A stretch of 64,000 nt of DNA from Diploscapter coronatus. Lineage: Eukaryota > Nematoda > Chromadorea > Rhabditida > Rhabditidae. Shown here one piece after another: positions 45,607 to 57,021 of the stretch. Positions within the stretch are counted from its first letter, which is position 1. Each line of letters opens with the position of its first letter. Under the pieces are notes generated by a model, which was given only the letters and a program-made list of their open reading frames with translations, made no database searches and was not told the DNA's origin. The position numbers and the translations under genes were made by a program. The stretch spans positions 4,045,249 to 4,109,248 of the forward strand of contig OZ038423.1 of NCBI GenBank assembly GCA_964036155.1. Direction: 5' to 3'.

Positions 45607-48272
45607 TCAGCATTTTCTCGCTTCGACTTCTCCTCGCGAATTTAGACGAACCTGAAAATGTCAAATATCGCTGCGAATTATGAGTCAAATATTACTTTTA
45701 CTCTTCGTCCATGAATCATGAAGTTGCACGGGGACCAGTTGTTATTTTCAGATTCTGGCTCATACATCTGAAATCACAATTTGAGCAAATTGTCTAAAAT
45801 TAATCATTCATAGTTCCGGCTATTACTTGATAAACATAATAAGAGAAAAATTGTCAATAGAAATAGTGTTTCTTCCGAATTTGCCGAGGTGCCAAGTAAA
45901 AAAACTTATGTTTACATGTTGCGACTTGTTTTCCTCATATTTCGAATAAGTTCTCGTTTTGCTGGCTCTGACTCTCTGCCGGAGCGGTGCACTTGCACAT
46001 CCGTTTTCGATCAGCACAGATCCGGGTTCTGCATCCACCATTCTTCCTCTTGAAGCGTCTTCGCGATATAGTTCACATCGAGAAGCATCCGAGATGTACA
46101 CTGCTGCCTGAATTGCAAAGATAGAGCAGATAAATTACAGGAAAGCTATCAGTGATTTGGATTAGAATTTTAGTCGTTTTATCAAATGAAATCACCTTTT
46201 TTACTGGGAAGGTAAAAAGTATGGGATCTCTTTTCGACGTTATTTCGTCTAGCGTTGCAGAATTTTCTTAGGCGATGAGATGAAGAATTCCAATTTCCTA
46301 ATGTTTACCTTGCATCTCTCGTGCCTCAGGCACATCTGCAGACAATCAGTGATGCTTTCGGACATGTCCGTTTCGATTGGCGCTGTCTGGAAGCTCTTTT
46401 CGACGTGGAGAATGAAGATCTCGTCATCCTGACAGATTCGTTTACCGGCTGAAGTTGTTTGTTAACCGTATTAACAATTGCACTTTTTCATGTGACTATG
46501 CAACATGATGACAGAGAATTACAAGCCATTTTGATTAAAAAATACCGGGAACACAGAACTTCTCCGCGTAGATAACTCCGTCGTTTTCCATTAAATTCCC
46601 TGGCCCATGAGGTTCTGCCAGAATGTTGAACAAAGCGCAGGTTTTGTCGATTGGTGAATAGTTTAGAGAAGTACACGTGAAATGTCGTCCATCAGGACCC
46701 TAGAAACTGATAGGTTAATTTTTGTTAATCTAGAAAATTTACCTTATTTCGACTACAATATTTGGCGCAATCTCCTTGCTTGACATGCCGGTACACAATC
46801 TTCATTCCTTCAACCCCATTAGGTTCGACGATTTCATTTCCGATCACGACATAATATCCATTTGATGTTGGACACTTTTCTGGTTGCTCTAAAACGCCGA
46901 AAATAATCAGAATACGTCAGCCTGGGAATTCGTAACGACGTGAAATAAAAAAAAACATTGAGCATATTTGGACAGAATTCACTAAATCAATCCTAACCCA
47001 TACACCATTTCGCAATCTAACGACGATGAGCTATTTTCGAATTTCCATGAAATACTTGAATCATCCACCTACCCGAATATGCCTCATGTCCAATCATCTG
47101 CGACTCATCAATTAACGTCGGATATCCTCTCATCTTCTGAGGTCTTCCCGAATTGACCATTTTATGAAGGACCTTGGCATCTGTGTCAACGGGTTTTCTA
47201 AACTTTTGAGAATAACGAAAAATATCCTTCGCATCGAGTTACACTTGCACTGCCAAATTTTGCAATTGCTTGGCGAAAACGTCTTGACTAAAACAATGAA
47301 GTTAGAATTATCTGCCAAGAAATTGTAAAAGTTACTCGGGCGTCACTAAATCGTCAGTTTTGTGGGTTTTGAAGTAATTAATGTCATGAGCTTTATCTTG
47401 TGGCTTAACCGTAGTCATTTCGGATTTCTGAAGACAACCAAATTTCAAGAATCGCAATGAAGAAAGAGTTGTTCACCTCAACAGTATTTCTTGTTCGATC
47501 AATTTCGTATTTGGCTTCAGGTTTCTGAATTGATAGAATAGATTTAAATTTTTCGCTTAATTTCGAGACTTCAGGTTTAATTTTCTCGTGGTTGATAGCA
47601 GTTTTTTCATGGCTGATAGCCAACTTTTGTTTCAAATAAGCGAAGTTAGGATTATTGGAAATTCCGAATAATCTAGCAGCACTGCATTCTTCCGTCGTCT
47701 TGAGTCGCTCGAAGAAGTCGATGTGCATCGCTGGATGAACGATGGCTGGTACCTAAATGCGATGTTCCCATCAAAATATTTGTGCTCGACGCACCGTTGA
47801 TCCATCAGTGTCGTACAATTTGCAAAGTCTTTTGTTCGTTTCATAGGTAAACACTTGGCAGATTTTATTCTGAAAATTTACATGCTTGATGGAGCTAAGG
47901 AATAATTTATTTAGTAAATCTAATAAATTTATACCCCATTCACTCCGTCGCCGGATGCCAATAAACAATGATCTGCACATCTCGTCAAAGTAACTCCTTG
48001 TCGTTCAATAAACGGTGCGTAATTGTCAATGGCTCGTTTTGATATTCGATTGAAGCATGAATTTACTGAAAAGCTGTTAAAATTGATAGATATTTCATTA
48101 TAGTCATAATGTAATGAAATTTCCGTTACCATTTCGAATTAACATTTTTCTTCGTTTCATTCATAATCTCTAGTAAAAGAAAAGTTGGAAAAACAAACTT
48201 ACAAGTGTTTCCTCTAGCATCACGTAAAGCGAATAGAATTATCCATGATAAATTAACCAATCGGAATTTCAT
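45607..48272 (-). CDS. Secreted protein with three PAN/Apple-like modules and a C-terminal TSP1-like segment (518 aa)
   Basis: Thirteen minus-strand exons join in phase: 48272-48203, 48065-47935, 47869-47795, 47752-47477, 47427-47336, 47287-47243, 47197-47073, 46888-46743, 46699-46546, 46448-46309, 46107-45916, 45767-45702 and 45651-45607. The signal peptide MKFRLVNLSWIILFALRDAR leads to PAN module 1 (SCFNRISKRAIDNY, TRCADHCLLA, NKICQVFTYE), then a Lys/Glu-rich linker of roughly 150-190 residues, PAN 2 (EKCPTSNGYYVV, GDCAKYCSRN), PAN 3 (KRICQDDEIFILHVEKSFQ, TDCLQMCLRHERCK) and a short TSP1-like end (NNWSPCNFMIHGRRVRLNSR, EARKC). PAN modules bind proteins or sugars; the product is probably extracellular matrix. 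It is a paralogue of the gene at 49254-53028. Confidence 0.85.
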
Positions 48273-49253
48273 TAGCTCAATAATTATTTTCCTGCTATCA
48301 ATAGTGGACTTATTAATGAAAGAAGGCAGAACAAAAAATATCCGTCAAGTGAAATCTGCTGGAACTTAATCGAAATCGAAGTGAAAATGAAAAAAGGAAA
48401 TGAAAATGAAAATGAAAACGAAAATGATGTGGGTCAGATTATCAGATATAATAAGAAATCAAATTGCCGACAGCCGAGACGAGTCAGGGATTGCAGTCAG
48501 CTAAATCGAGAAATCTCCCGATGTTGATGTCGAGTTTCCTGACGCCGAACGGCCACCCGCTGTTTTCGTTTTCACTAGCCTTTTCATTTTCGGCTTCTGC
48601 TTCAGTTCTCAATTCCATCCGAGTTTTTCTCATCCTTTCACTTTCATTCCGCAACCGCGCGAACTAGTGAAATTATGATGAACTAATCACAATGCTTTAT
48701 GGAATATCTTTTGATTGTGATAACGACGGCTATTGAGGCAATATCATTCGAAATAGTGTTCAATGTTTAGATGTGAAGGGGAAAAAGTCACAAATTTCTG
48801 AGATAGGTGCTAAACTAGTCTAATAAGATTTTTCAGTCTTTAGGAAATTACCTTTTCGAAATATAAATCTTTGTAGCAATAAAGTTCTTGCAAATGCTGC
48901 ATGAAATTGTGTTAACGACCCGATATTATGATAAGAATCCTGTAAAGATCTTCAAAGATCTCGCCTTATCAATGAGTTTTGCAGACTAGCAACTTTCACT
49001 CTATGATTTATAGCTAACGACAGCTAAAGCGTTCAAGAACCAGATAAATTCGAAATGTTCCGAATTGTACGGAAATTCTAATTGCTATACAAAATGATTC
49101 TTATTATGTACTATTAGAAAGTAAAAAATGTGTTTATTGCTAGTTATCATGTATATCATGGCACAGAATCATCAAATATACCTGTATGAGTATCACAATC
49201 ACTGAGTTTAGCAAAGGTATAATAATTTCGAAGTCATGAAAAAGGTTAGAAAA
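48273..49253. other. Intergenic between two PAN genes
   Basis: Contains a GAAAAT-type simple repeat at about 48381-48428 and no exon-like frame. It separates the 3' end of the upstream PAN gene from the start of the downstream one by 981 bases, too far for a tight nematode operon. Confidence 0.5.
48381..48428. repeat. GAAAAT simple repeat
   Basis: Runs of GAAAATGAAAATGAAAACG with variants (GAAAATGAAAAAAGG) upstream of the start of the minus-strand PAN gene at 48272; purine-rich on the plus strand. Confidence 0.75.
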
Positions 49254-52200
49254 TTAGTCACATTCCTCAATTTGGACATCTTGATCATTCGTGTTCGGAT
49301 TCTGCTTGTGACGAACCCTCAAGCGGCGTTGCTTCGTGCCGAATTGACAAGGCGACCATTCGTCCCAAGGAGTATCATCTGAATAATTTATAAAGTGAGC
49401 TTGAAATGAGACACTATTTTTGAGGAATAATACGTATTTCGGAGATGAATTTCTAAGCTAGGTTTGCCTTCGAACTTGTTTTCCATGTTAATTCAATTTA
49501 CTTGTCAACGAGTCTGATAGTAATGATGGTACAGAAGCAGCCGTGAGTTGGCATCCATTCTCCACGACCAATGTGTGCTCACTGCCTTCGACCAGAAGAC
49601 TCTTGTCAATTGAAGGAGATGCACTGTGAAGCACGCACAGGCCAAGTTTGTAAGTAACAGCCTAAAATATTTGTTTTTTTTAATATAAAATTTGGGAATT
49701 TATTAGCAAAATACCCTGCATTCTGGATTATCAACACAGGTAGCGAGGCAGGCGACGATGGAATTCACCCCTGGGATCGACTTGATGATACTTCGATGAA
49801 TCTGCTTATGCAGATGTACCATGTAGGGCGTCTCTTGAGAGCAATCCTTACGAGCTGAAATGTGAGTTATGCATATTTTCGGTTATACTGTGGAACTATT
49901 TATTGACAACTTAAATATTTGCCAATAGCCACCAATTAAGAGATGATTATTCACTGAGTCAGCAGTAGTTATGCTTTCTCGCGATTATGGCAAATCATAC
50001 TCGTCATGCAGAATTTATCCACGAATATCATCTTCTCGTCCTTCGTCAACTTTGCAGCCTGCTGAAGTTGTCGATTCTGTTCACCGTAAATTGTGCAAAT
50101 TTCGTCTGTTGGATTGTAGTTAGCAGAATGGCAAGGCGTTTGTTCGCCAAGAGCGTTCTGAAGTAGCAAAAGGTAATTTAGACATCATCTCTGAAAATGT
50201 GAAAATTTTCTTGAGGAAGAGCACGCTCAGGGTGAGATTTTCTTGTATAGTTCTACGATTTCGGAAATAAACCTACAATATTCTGGCTGCAATACATTAT
50301 GCAGGAGCTCTGGTCGATTCCTCTAATGAAGTGCGGTTCCAAATCTGAGACAATTCTGTGAGCGAATATCACAAAGTAGCTGATCTTCTCCTTCTTTTCA
50401 CATTCTGAATGGAGTTATTAACTTCCGAAAGCCGCAGAAGTATCTTCCTACTTGAACTGTGAGTGGGGTTGACGAATGCAATGGTGGCTTCCGGATACTC
50501 CTGTCCTTTGGAATTCTTTCGCAGCTTCATAAAATTCTTGTCCATGTTCGGGTTGTAGGCCTGTGGCTCGGCGAAGGAATCCATATTTTCAGTATCATGA
50601 TTGATTCGGTTTGAATTGAATTGAGGTCCGAATTGGGATGGCTAAAACTTTTGTAAAATATCAAAACTCGTAGTTCTTTAGTCGTGGGGACCAAAAGAGT
50701 TTTCTGGGATTACGATCAAAATCTTAAATGCTTTACGTCGTTCTATTTTGGGGGAAATTGTGTTTCTGTTTCGGTTTTCCTGGTTGGTTTTTGCGTGAAT
50801 TTTGAAAAGTTTATACCAGAATGAAGTTAATCAGTAGGAAATCACTCTGGAATGGATGAATTCCAGAAAAAAAAAGATCGAAGAAAAACACAATTCGCAA
50901 AAAACGAGCTATAGTCGTTATTGCACTGTCTCTTCGCCCTCTTTCATTTCACACGTAATACAGACTTGCTCGTCCCATTGAAAACTCTATTCGCCCACAA
51001 CTGTACAATAGATTGCTATCTACTCGTGTTTTCAGATAAAAATGCACTAGTTAATGATCTTTGATTTACTCTGATCAAAACACAAGAGCAACTCACGCTA
51101 TTAGGCAGCATGAAGGTTTTCTCATCTATGTGTCCAAAGTTTCGATAATTCTTTGGTTTATTCGGCGGCTCTGTAGTAGTTCTTGACAGTGAATCCATTG
51201 AAGGAAGCAAAGGAATCGGAATGACTCTTTGCAGTCCAGTCGATCCGAAAATCTTCGCATTTGTGGCAAACCCATCTCGGGGTTCTAAACTTTTCTATTT
51301 TTTGAAAATATACTTTTTATCAATGTAAACTTTTCATATGACTATAGTAGGAAAAATATAATTGGATTTGTGTATTGATGATTCCTTGTTAAAATTTCTC
51401 AACTTGATACGTTGATAATTGTTGATTTTTATTAATTACCAAATTTATCTTTACAGACGCCGTTCCAGCTGCTTCTCACGTACAAATCGTGACCCTCGGC
51501 GGGAACCATCACCCAACCTGAATATTTTTGTTTCACCTTCAAAAGAAACGAATCTTTCGATATTATCTCGCTGCTTTATTATTATTTCATTTTTCATATT
51601 CAGTTTTCTGTTCCTCAAGTTTTGCCACCTTGAAAAATTCGCCAAAAAATAAAAAAAAACGTGAACGAAAAATCGCCACTTGACATTTGGACAAGTTGAT
51701 GAAAATAATGGAACAGCGAAAAATGAGAATTGAAAACGCAAACCATTTTTGCCTTGAATGTGCGAATAGAGTTGGCAAGTTGCAAACTCCTTGTGGTAGA
51801 CGACTGATGCACAGGTTTCCTAAAACAACATGTTTCAGTTTAAAAACTATTATATTGACACGAGTTCAATGTCTCTAAATAAATTGAATGGCTAATTTTC
51901 GAGAATCATGAGAGGTTGTAGAAAAAGATCATTAAATTATTTTCCCAATGCCATAAAAATTCAAATCTTCATTTTCCTCATTACTCTGTTTTATTCTTTT
52001 CTCATCGATGGTTTGCAATATCTCAGCGTTCGATCATGATGAGTTGATTTTCAAGATTGGAACATGTCGAAAATCGCTTGAGAAAAATTTAAACGCATTT
52101 TATTTCCTAGAATTACAAGCGAGAATCGGCGATAAATGTTTTCGATACTTATAATTTGCTAAAAACTTCCTAATTAGTCGCAAGGCCATGGAACATAGCA

Positions 52201-53028
52201 CGGTCTCTGTGTTCAACATAAAAATCGATCTGGAATGCGTAAGTTTTTTCCTTCAAAACATATTTGCAATTTAAACAAAGAATTGATTCGTCATGTAAAA
52301 GTTCAGAAAATGCGCACCCTTTCCCAAGGAAACATTTGCGCCTTTTTATCATCGTCATCGAATTATTATAAACCCATTACCAACTTTTAAATTCGTGAAA
52401 AATCACAGGTGAAAATGTATGTTTCTTTTGAGAAGACTTGAACAAGTGTGAAACAAGAAAAGAGTTGTAAATTGGGTTTTAGAATTAGTTTTTGCAAAGA
52501 AAGAGTATTAATTAGTAAAGTTTTACCCCGACTCTAGCAGCCTTAGCGATGCAGTAATTGAGACAATCCCCTGCTGAGACTCGGTACAATTCGGCTAGAG
52601 AAGATCCGTTTGATATAGCTTTGTGGGGCTGGATTTGAAAGCATTTGGCTGAAAGGTAAAAATTATTTTTAAAAAATCAAAAAGATAAATATTTTCTCAT
52701 CAAATTTGGGAACAATCATCTTTTCATAATAAACTTTGACATTTTTTCAAATTCAAATTCTGTTCGAGTGAAGTTGGAACAAATACCAATAAATTAAGAC
52801 AAAGGTTATTGTTGAAAGTAAAGTACTGAATATATGCAAAATTTTCTTAGCATAGGTTGAACTGGCCGATTGAGTTTTGCAATCGGAGGTGGGATCGGTC
52901 AAGATCGACCGGTTCAACTTATGCTGCGTACCAGGTCCATCGATGGCAATTCCAAGAATACTAGTTGGTAAGATGAGCAATAGCGCAAAATGTCTAATCC
53001 AAACTCGAATGTCGACCATATTGTGCAT
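49254..53028 (-). CDS. Secreted PAN/Apple protein with C-terminal TSP1-like segment
   Basis: Minus-strand exons: 53028-52932, about 52649-52528, 51284-51097, 50641-50458, 50404-50277, 50157-50001, 49854-49715, 49661-49502 and 49378-49254. The signal peptide (IRHFALLLILPTSILGIAI) leads to a PAN-like start (KCFQIQPHKAIS, GDCLNYCIAKAARVG), a Ser/Pro/Asn-rich linker, a second PAN (KCEKKEKISYFVIFAHRIV, SSCIMYCSQN, TPCHSANYNPTDEICTIY), a third (KDCSQETPYMVHL, VACLATCVDNPEC, YKLGLCVLHS), and a TSP1-like end (PWDEWSPCQFGTKQRRLRVR, IEECD). Exons 3-9 join in phase. The exon 2 to 3 junction does not; an extra exon is likely, perhaps near 51459-51506 (WVMVPAEGHDLYVRSSWNGV). Same architecture as the gene at 45607-48272. 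Confidence 0.78.
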
Positions 53029-53621
53029 TAACCAATCGATTGATGTCCAAGGGAAAGTCCTGGGTTTCTCCTCTGATCTCTCGCTGATTTCTTCGGCTTT
53101 CGCTCCAGGCAGTCGGATGACCCCATTTCCCAGTCCAGAGAAGTTTCATTTCTCACCTCCCTTATCGTAACGCAAACGTAAATTCTTCGCGGTCAGTAAT
53201 TCTCTCTTCTCTTTACTTGATACAAATATTTTTCTTTTGCGCAGCCAGTTTCAACCTCATTGAATTTTGATAGGACGTTGTTTTCAAGAATTTGACCTTT
53301 CATATTCGCTGCTACAATTGAAAGTTTCCCCTAGCGCTTTTTCAAGCCTCTTGCGGTGGTGGTCAAAAATTTATCACTAACATGGCCTAGCATGAACGGT
53401 TGACCGATTTGTCCTGAACCAATTCTGTTCGAATTTGGCACACTTTTTGTAGAACATATGGGTTTAGCAAAGTATGTCAAACTTCATCTGAACTGGTGCA
53501 TGATAATTCGATCAACCTCTGATTGTAAATCACCGTGTTTGTACTAGATTTTGAACGTCATTATATTAGAGAAAATTAAAGCTTTATTATTGAGCTCTGA
53601 AATCTGGAATTAGTCTCCAAT

Positions 53622-54457
53622 CTAAAATATAGGCGATCGACGCGATCTTCGAATCTTATAGTGGGAGTTCCATTGAGGCGGCGCAACGTAATATTTTGGT
53701 GGAGGTGGCGCTGTCGTGTAGTATGTCGGCTCTGGATCCCTGACTTGGGCTACTGGCTGAAAAATTAAAAACTGAAAACTATCTTGAAAACATGACATTG
53801 CTCATCTGATCTAGGTTATCTATCCAAATGCGCTTGTCACTTTCGAGTTTCTGAGAAAGATTCATGCATTTCGACGATAGAATGTCGTATACAATTGAAT
53901 GAGATACGCGAACTATTAGAACCTATGATTGATGAAAAGAATGACGATTCTAAGCAACTAATTATTTTCCAAGAATATTAAGAAAAAATCTTCATTCCAC
54001 TTACCACAGGACCATTGTTCAACCTCGTGTTGGATTCAAAACAAATGTCGAAATCCCTGAATTTGTCCTTCTCCGTGTCGGCAACCATCTTGTAGATTTC
54101 AAAAACGCATTGTTCTGTTCGACACTTCCTGGCTGCTGGCCCAAGTTCGTTTGAGGAGTATGAGGGAAGGTAGGACTCGATGCAGGAAGCCATCCAACCA
54201 CGAATGAATTCAGTCTGAATGAAACAACATTTCTGTCCATCTTGGTTCACAAAATTGATGAAATATCATTTTATTGGTTTGACTCAATTCTCTGCCTCAA
54301 TTCTATTCAGGCTTCAAAATACCACTTCCCTCATTTTTCGTCATCAAAATAAAAATCCACTCACATATTGTTGATCGGACATTCGATATGCGTCGACCAT
54401 CGAGAGTATCGATATTGTTAAGGTGGCAACACAAAACAAACGTTGCGCCAACTGCAT
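53622..54457 (-). CDS. Secreted protein with proline/tyrosine tail and basic C-terminus (145 aa)
   Basis: Three minus-strand exons in phase 0: 54457-54365, 54214-54005 and 53756-53622. A signal peptide (LFCVATLTISILSMVDAY) precedes a compact domain of 70 residues with four cysteines (SCIES, KCRTEQCVFEIY, FDICFES) that may form two disulphides. Then comes a Pro/Tyr-rich stretch (EPTYYTTAPPPPKYYVAPP) and a dibasic end (KIRRSRRSPIF). The basic end resembles a proprotein-convertase site. No family recognised. All junctions use good GT donors and CAG acceptors. Confidence 0.75.
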
Positions 54458-55274
54458 CGGGAGGGACACTTTTTCGGTCGGAAGAATTCACGTTGCAGTT
54501 CACGACTCAAGCGTAGATTCAAATGATAGGGACAAGGGTAGCGTCGCAGAAGGACGAAGGAAAGGGGAAGGAGAAGGGAAGGTTAGCAGAGGAAATAGGT
54601 AAGAATGGACAGTTAGTGAACTAAGCGCGAGACGCGAAAGTTGAAAATTGAAAATGAAGTTGAAAAATGAGGCAAAGCAATGTCGAGAAGAAAAATGTCG
54701 AGGTGAAAAGAACAAAAGGAATTCGCAAAGTTTGGGTAGTGAAATAAAACACCTAATTGGCTTTTGCCACCTAGCTATGTAGCGTGGAATTCAGAGCATG
54801 ATCTGAACTTAGACAAATTTAGGGTTGAATTGAATTTATTTGAATAAATAATGATCGAAGAAATATTCACTAGATTGATTCCTCTTCAGGAAAACTTTCT
54901 CGATGTCGCAATGAAACTTCAACGTTCAATGCTTCTGCATACCTTGTGCAAACATTTGCATAGGTAAATATTGCACTCCCTTTCGATCAAAATCTATGTA
55001 ATACTTGTTCGAGTCATGCGAAATTCATTCAGTTATTGCGCATCTTTTAGTGCAAACCCTACTTCAATTGGATGATCACATCTCAAAATATAAGCATGCA
55101 CAAACACACTTTACAAAAATACTATCTTGTTTAGATCTAGATGTGTGCATTTTATAAAACAATTATCGAAATATCAAATTTGAAATGAAACAATTTAAAG
55201 CTATTCAATAATCAATTCATCCATCTACAATTGCACGCTTCTTGAATAATAATTAAAATTGGATAGATATATAT
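54458..55274. other. Intergenic, purine-rich on plus strand
   Basis: About 54530-54720 is GA-rich on the plus strand, upstream of the minus-strand secreted protein gene. A dispersed repeat lies at 55037-55125. No exon seen. Confidence 0.4.
55037..55125 (+). repeat. Dispersed repeat, copy 2
   Basis: Matches the stretch at about 12537-12640 in the same orientation: GCGCATCTTTTAGTGCAAAC, then TCAATTGGATGATCACATCT, then ATAAGCATGCACAAACA and ACTTTACAAAAATACTA. The second copy lacks about 6 bases near CACAAACA. Confidence 0.7.
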
Positions 55275-57021
55275 TTAATTATATTTTTCGATGCCAACAA
55301 TTTCGAAATTGAAGAACTTTCCATCCTCTCCTTGTTTCTGCAACCGTTCTGGAAGGTCGTAAATATCACCGACCTTCACAAACCCGTTGTCGATAAATCT
55401 CTCAAATAAGATTCATAAAATATGTAATGTCTCTTCATAAAATTCTACGATTGGCTGCTATTTTGAAAGAAAAGCTAAATGTAAAACATTGATGCAAAGG
55501 TTGTTGGATCTGATTTCATCCATAAAACGATCTGCTAGCAAGTTTTCCGATTTTTCAACGACAAACTTGATTTGACAATTTTCTATCGCTTCAGTAATAT
55601 TAAGAAGTTATAACTCACTCCTTTAACAGGCTGAACGAGGATGTTCAGTATAGGACCATCTGACAATCCCATGTAGACCCCGCCAAAATTACTCTCCAAA
55701 TTGTAGTCTCTGGTGAGTTGTTTGATTCCAGCGTCTTCCACGACCTTGATATTTTGTCGAGGAAAGGCTTTGTCAAGAACGTTGTTATGCTCGTTGCCTC
55801 TGAACGGTCTTCCAGAAATGCTGAACTTTGATCCACCAGGTCCAAAGTTGTTATTTCCAATCAAAACTTGGCCGAAAGTTTGACTGGCTTTTCCGCTATC
55901 CACGTAAATTTTCATCTTGAACGAATCCTCCGAACCGCCCTTCGTCTGCTTACAATTTACCGTAATTGATCTGAAATTATTTCGATTAGATTGAAAAATA
56001 ATTCAATTTCAAAAAGTAGTTTCATCGTAGCATTGTTGCAGGCAAAATAGGGTAGAGGCTGGCTGAGAAAAGAGCCCTATCTTGCACTATTTTGTCTAAT
56101 ATTCTACTATCGCAACTACTTTTTCAGTTGCCAAAAAAAATTTTCTGAAATTATCTATACCTTAGTTCGCTGTCCCTTTTAAATCTATACTTTGATCCGA
56201 TGTTCCTTTTGAATCGATACCACTTTTTCACAGCGTTGGCGTCATAGTTGTTGAGGAAATCACGGAATGCAAATTTAGTAAGGTTTGCACCAGCTCGCAT
56301 ATTTTTAAAGATGAATTCTTGAATTTCCTTTTCCAAATCACGAATCTGGAGGTAAACTGAGAACGTAATAAGAAAATTTGGCGCCTTACTTTTAGTATAA
56401 GTTCCTTGCTTCCTGCAAAATCTAACGAGTCCCTGAATTCTTCATTCTTTTCAATCAACACATTAAAAGGTTCCAGCAATTTTTCCTAAATTTGATTTTT
56501 TTTGTGAAAGAATATCTAAATTTATCTGTTCACCGATGATTTGTCGTTAATTGTAGCCGAATCGAGTTCACCATTTTGCTGGTTGGTTATGAGCGTTCGA
56601 GCGATCGGCTCGATCTCATTGAGTTTATTTTGGGTATCAATATTTCTATCGATGATTTCCCAAATCTGAGACGCATTATTTTTCAGGTCTTTAAATGAAT
56701 GATTTTTATTTTGGAGATCCAACAATGCTGACACCATCAAAAGATTAATTGATCATTTTACAGTCAGATAATTTTTATGAAAGACTTTATTTTTGTAACA
56801 TACCTTGCGGAAATTTTCTACTTGCTCGGGAAAATATTTCGGATTCATTTTGAATTCGTTAGCCAGTTCTAAAAATAGATAATAATTTCTCTCAGACAAA
56901 ATTATATTTGACTATTACCCTCGGAGATGGATTTAATATCAGAGGATTGCGAACTATCATTCTCGCTTGCGTGCAAATGAAGGACACTGGTGCACAAGAT
57001 GGATAAGATGAGCAGTTTCAT
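55275..57021 (-). CDS. Secreted protein of unknown family (about 407 aa)
   Basis: Eight minus-strand exons: 57021-56919, 56868-56800, 56727-56534, 56485-56390, 56345-56161, 55970-55615, 55582-55488 and 55400-55275. A signal peptide (MKLLILSILCTSVLHLHA) precedes a mostly helical, charged region of about 200 residues (SQIWEIIDRNIDTQNKLNEI, EPFNVLIEKNEEFRDSLDF, LEKEIQEFIFKNM) and a C-terminal part that looks like a beta-rich or ADP-ribosyl-type fold by eye only (KMKIYVDSGKASQTFGQVLI, GGVYMGLSDGPILNILVQ, FVKVGDIYDLPERL). I do not recognise the family. At exons 2 and 6 frame is kept only if the donors are GTTACA and GTTATA, two and four bases beyond stronger-looking GTATGT and GTGAGT sites. The model is therefore less sure at those points. 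Confidence 0.65.
56007..56130. repeat. Imperfect inverted repeat within an intron
   Basis: AAAAAGTAGTTTCATCGTAG at the left pairs imperfectly with the inverse of CTACTATCGCAACTACTTTT at the right, and GCAAAATAG with CTATTTTGTC inside it. A related half-unit (GTAGTTTCATCGCTGCATTG) lies at about 57095-57115. Likely a small decayed hairpin element. Confidence 0.45.

Noticed and set aside
51451..51812. Several overlapping minus-strand frames
   Set aside because: They lie in an intron of the upstream PAN gene and are AT-driven; only the short stretch 51459-51506 in another frame looks PAN-like and is mentioned as a candidate exon.
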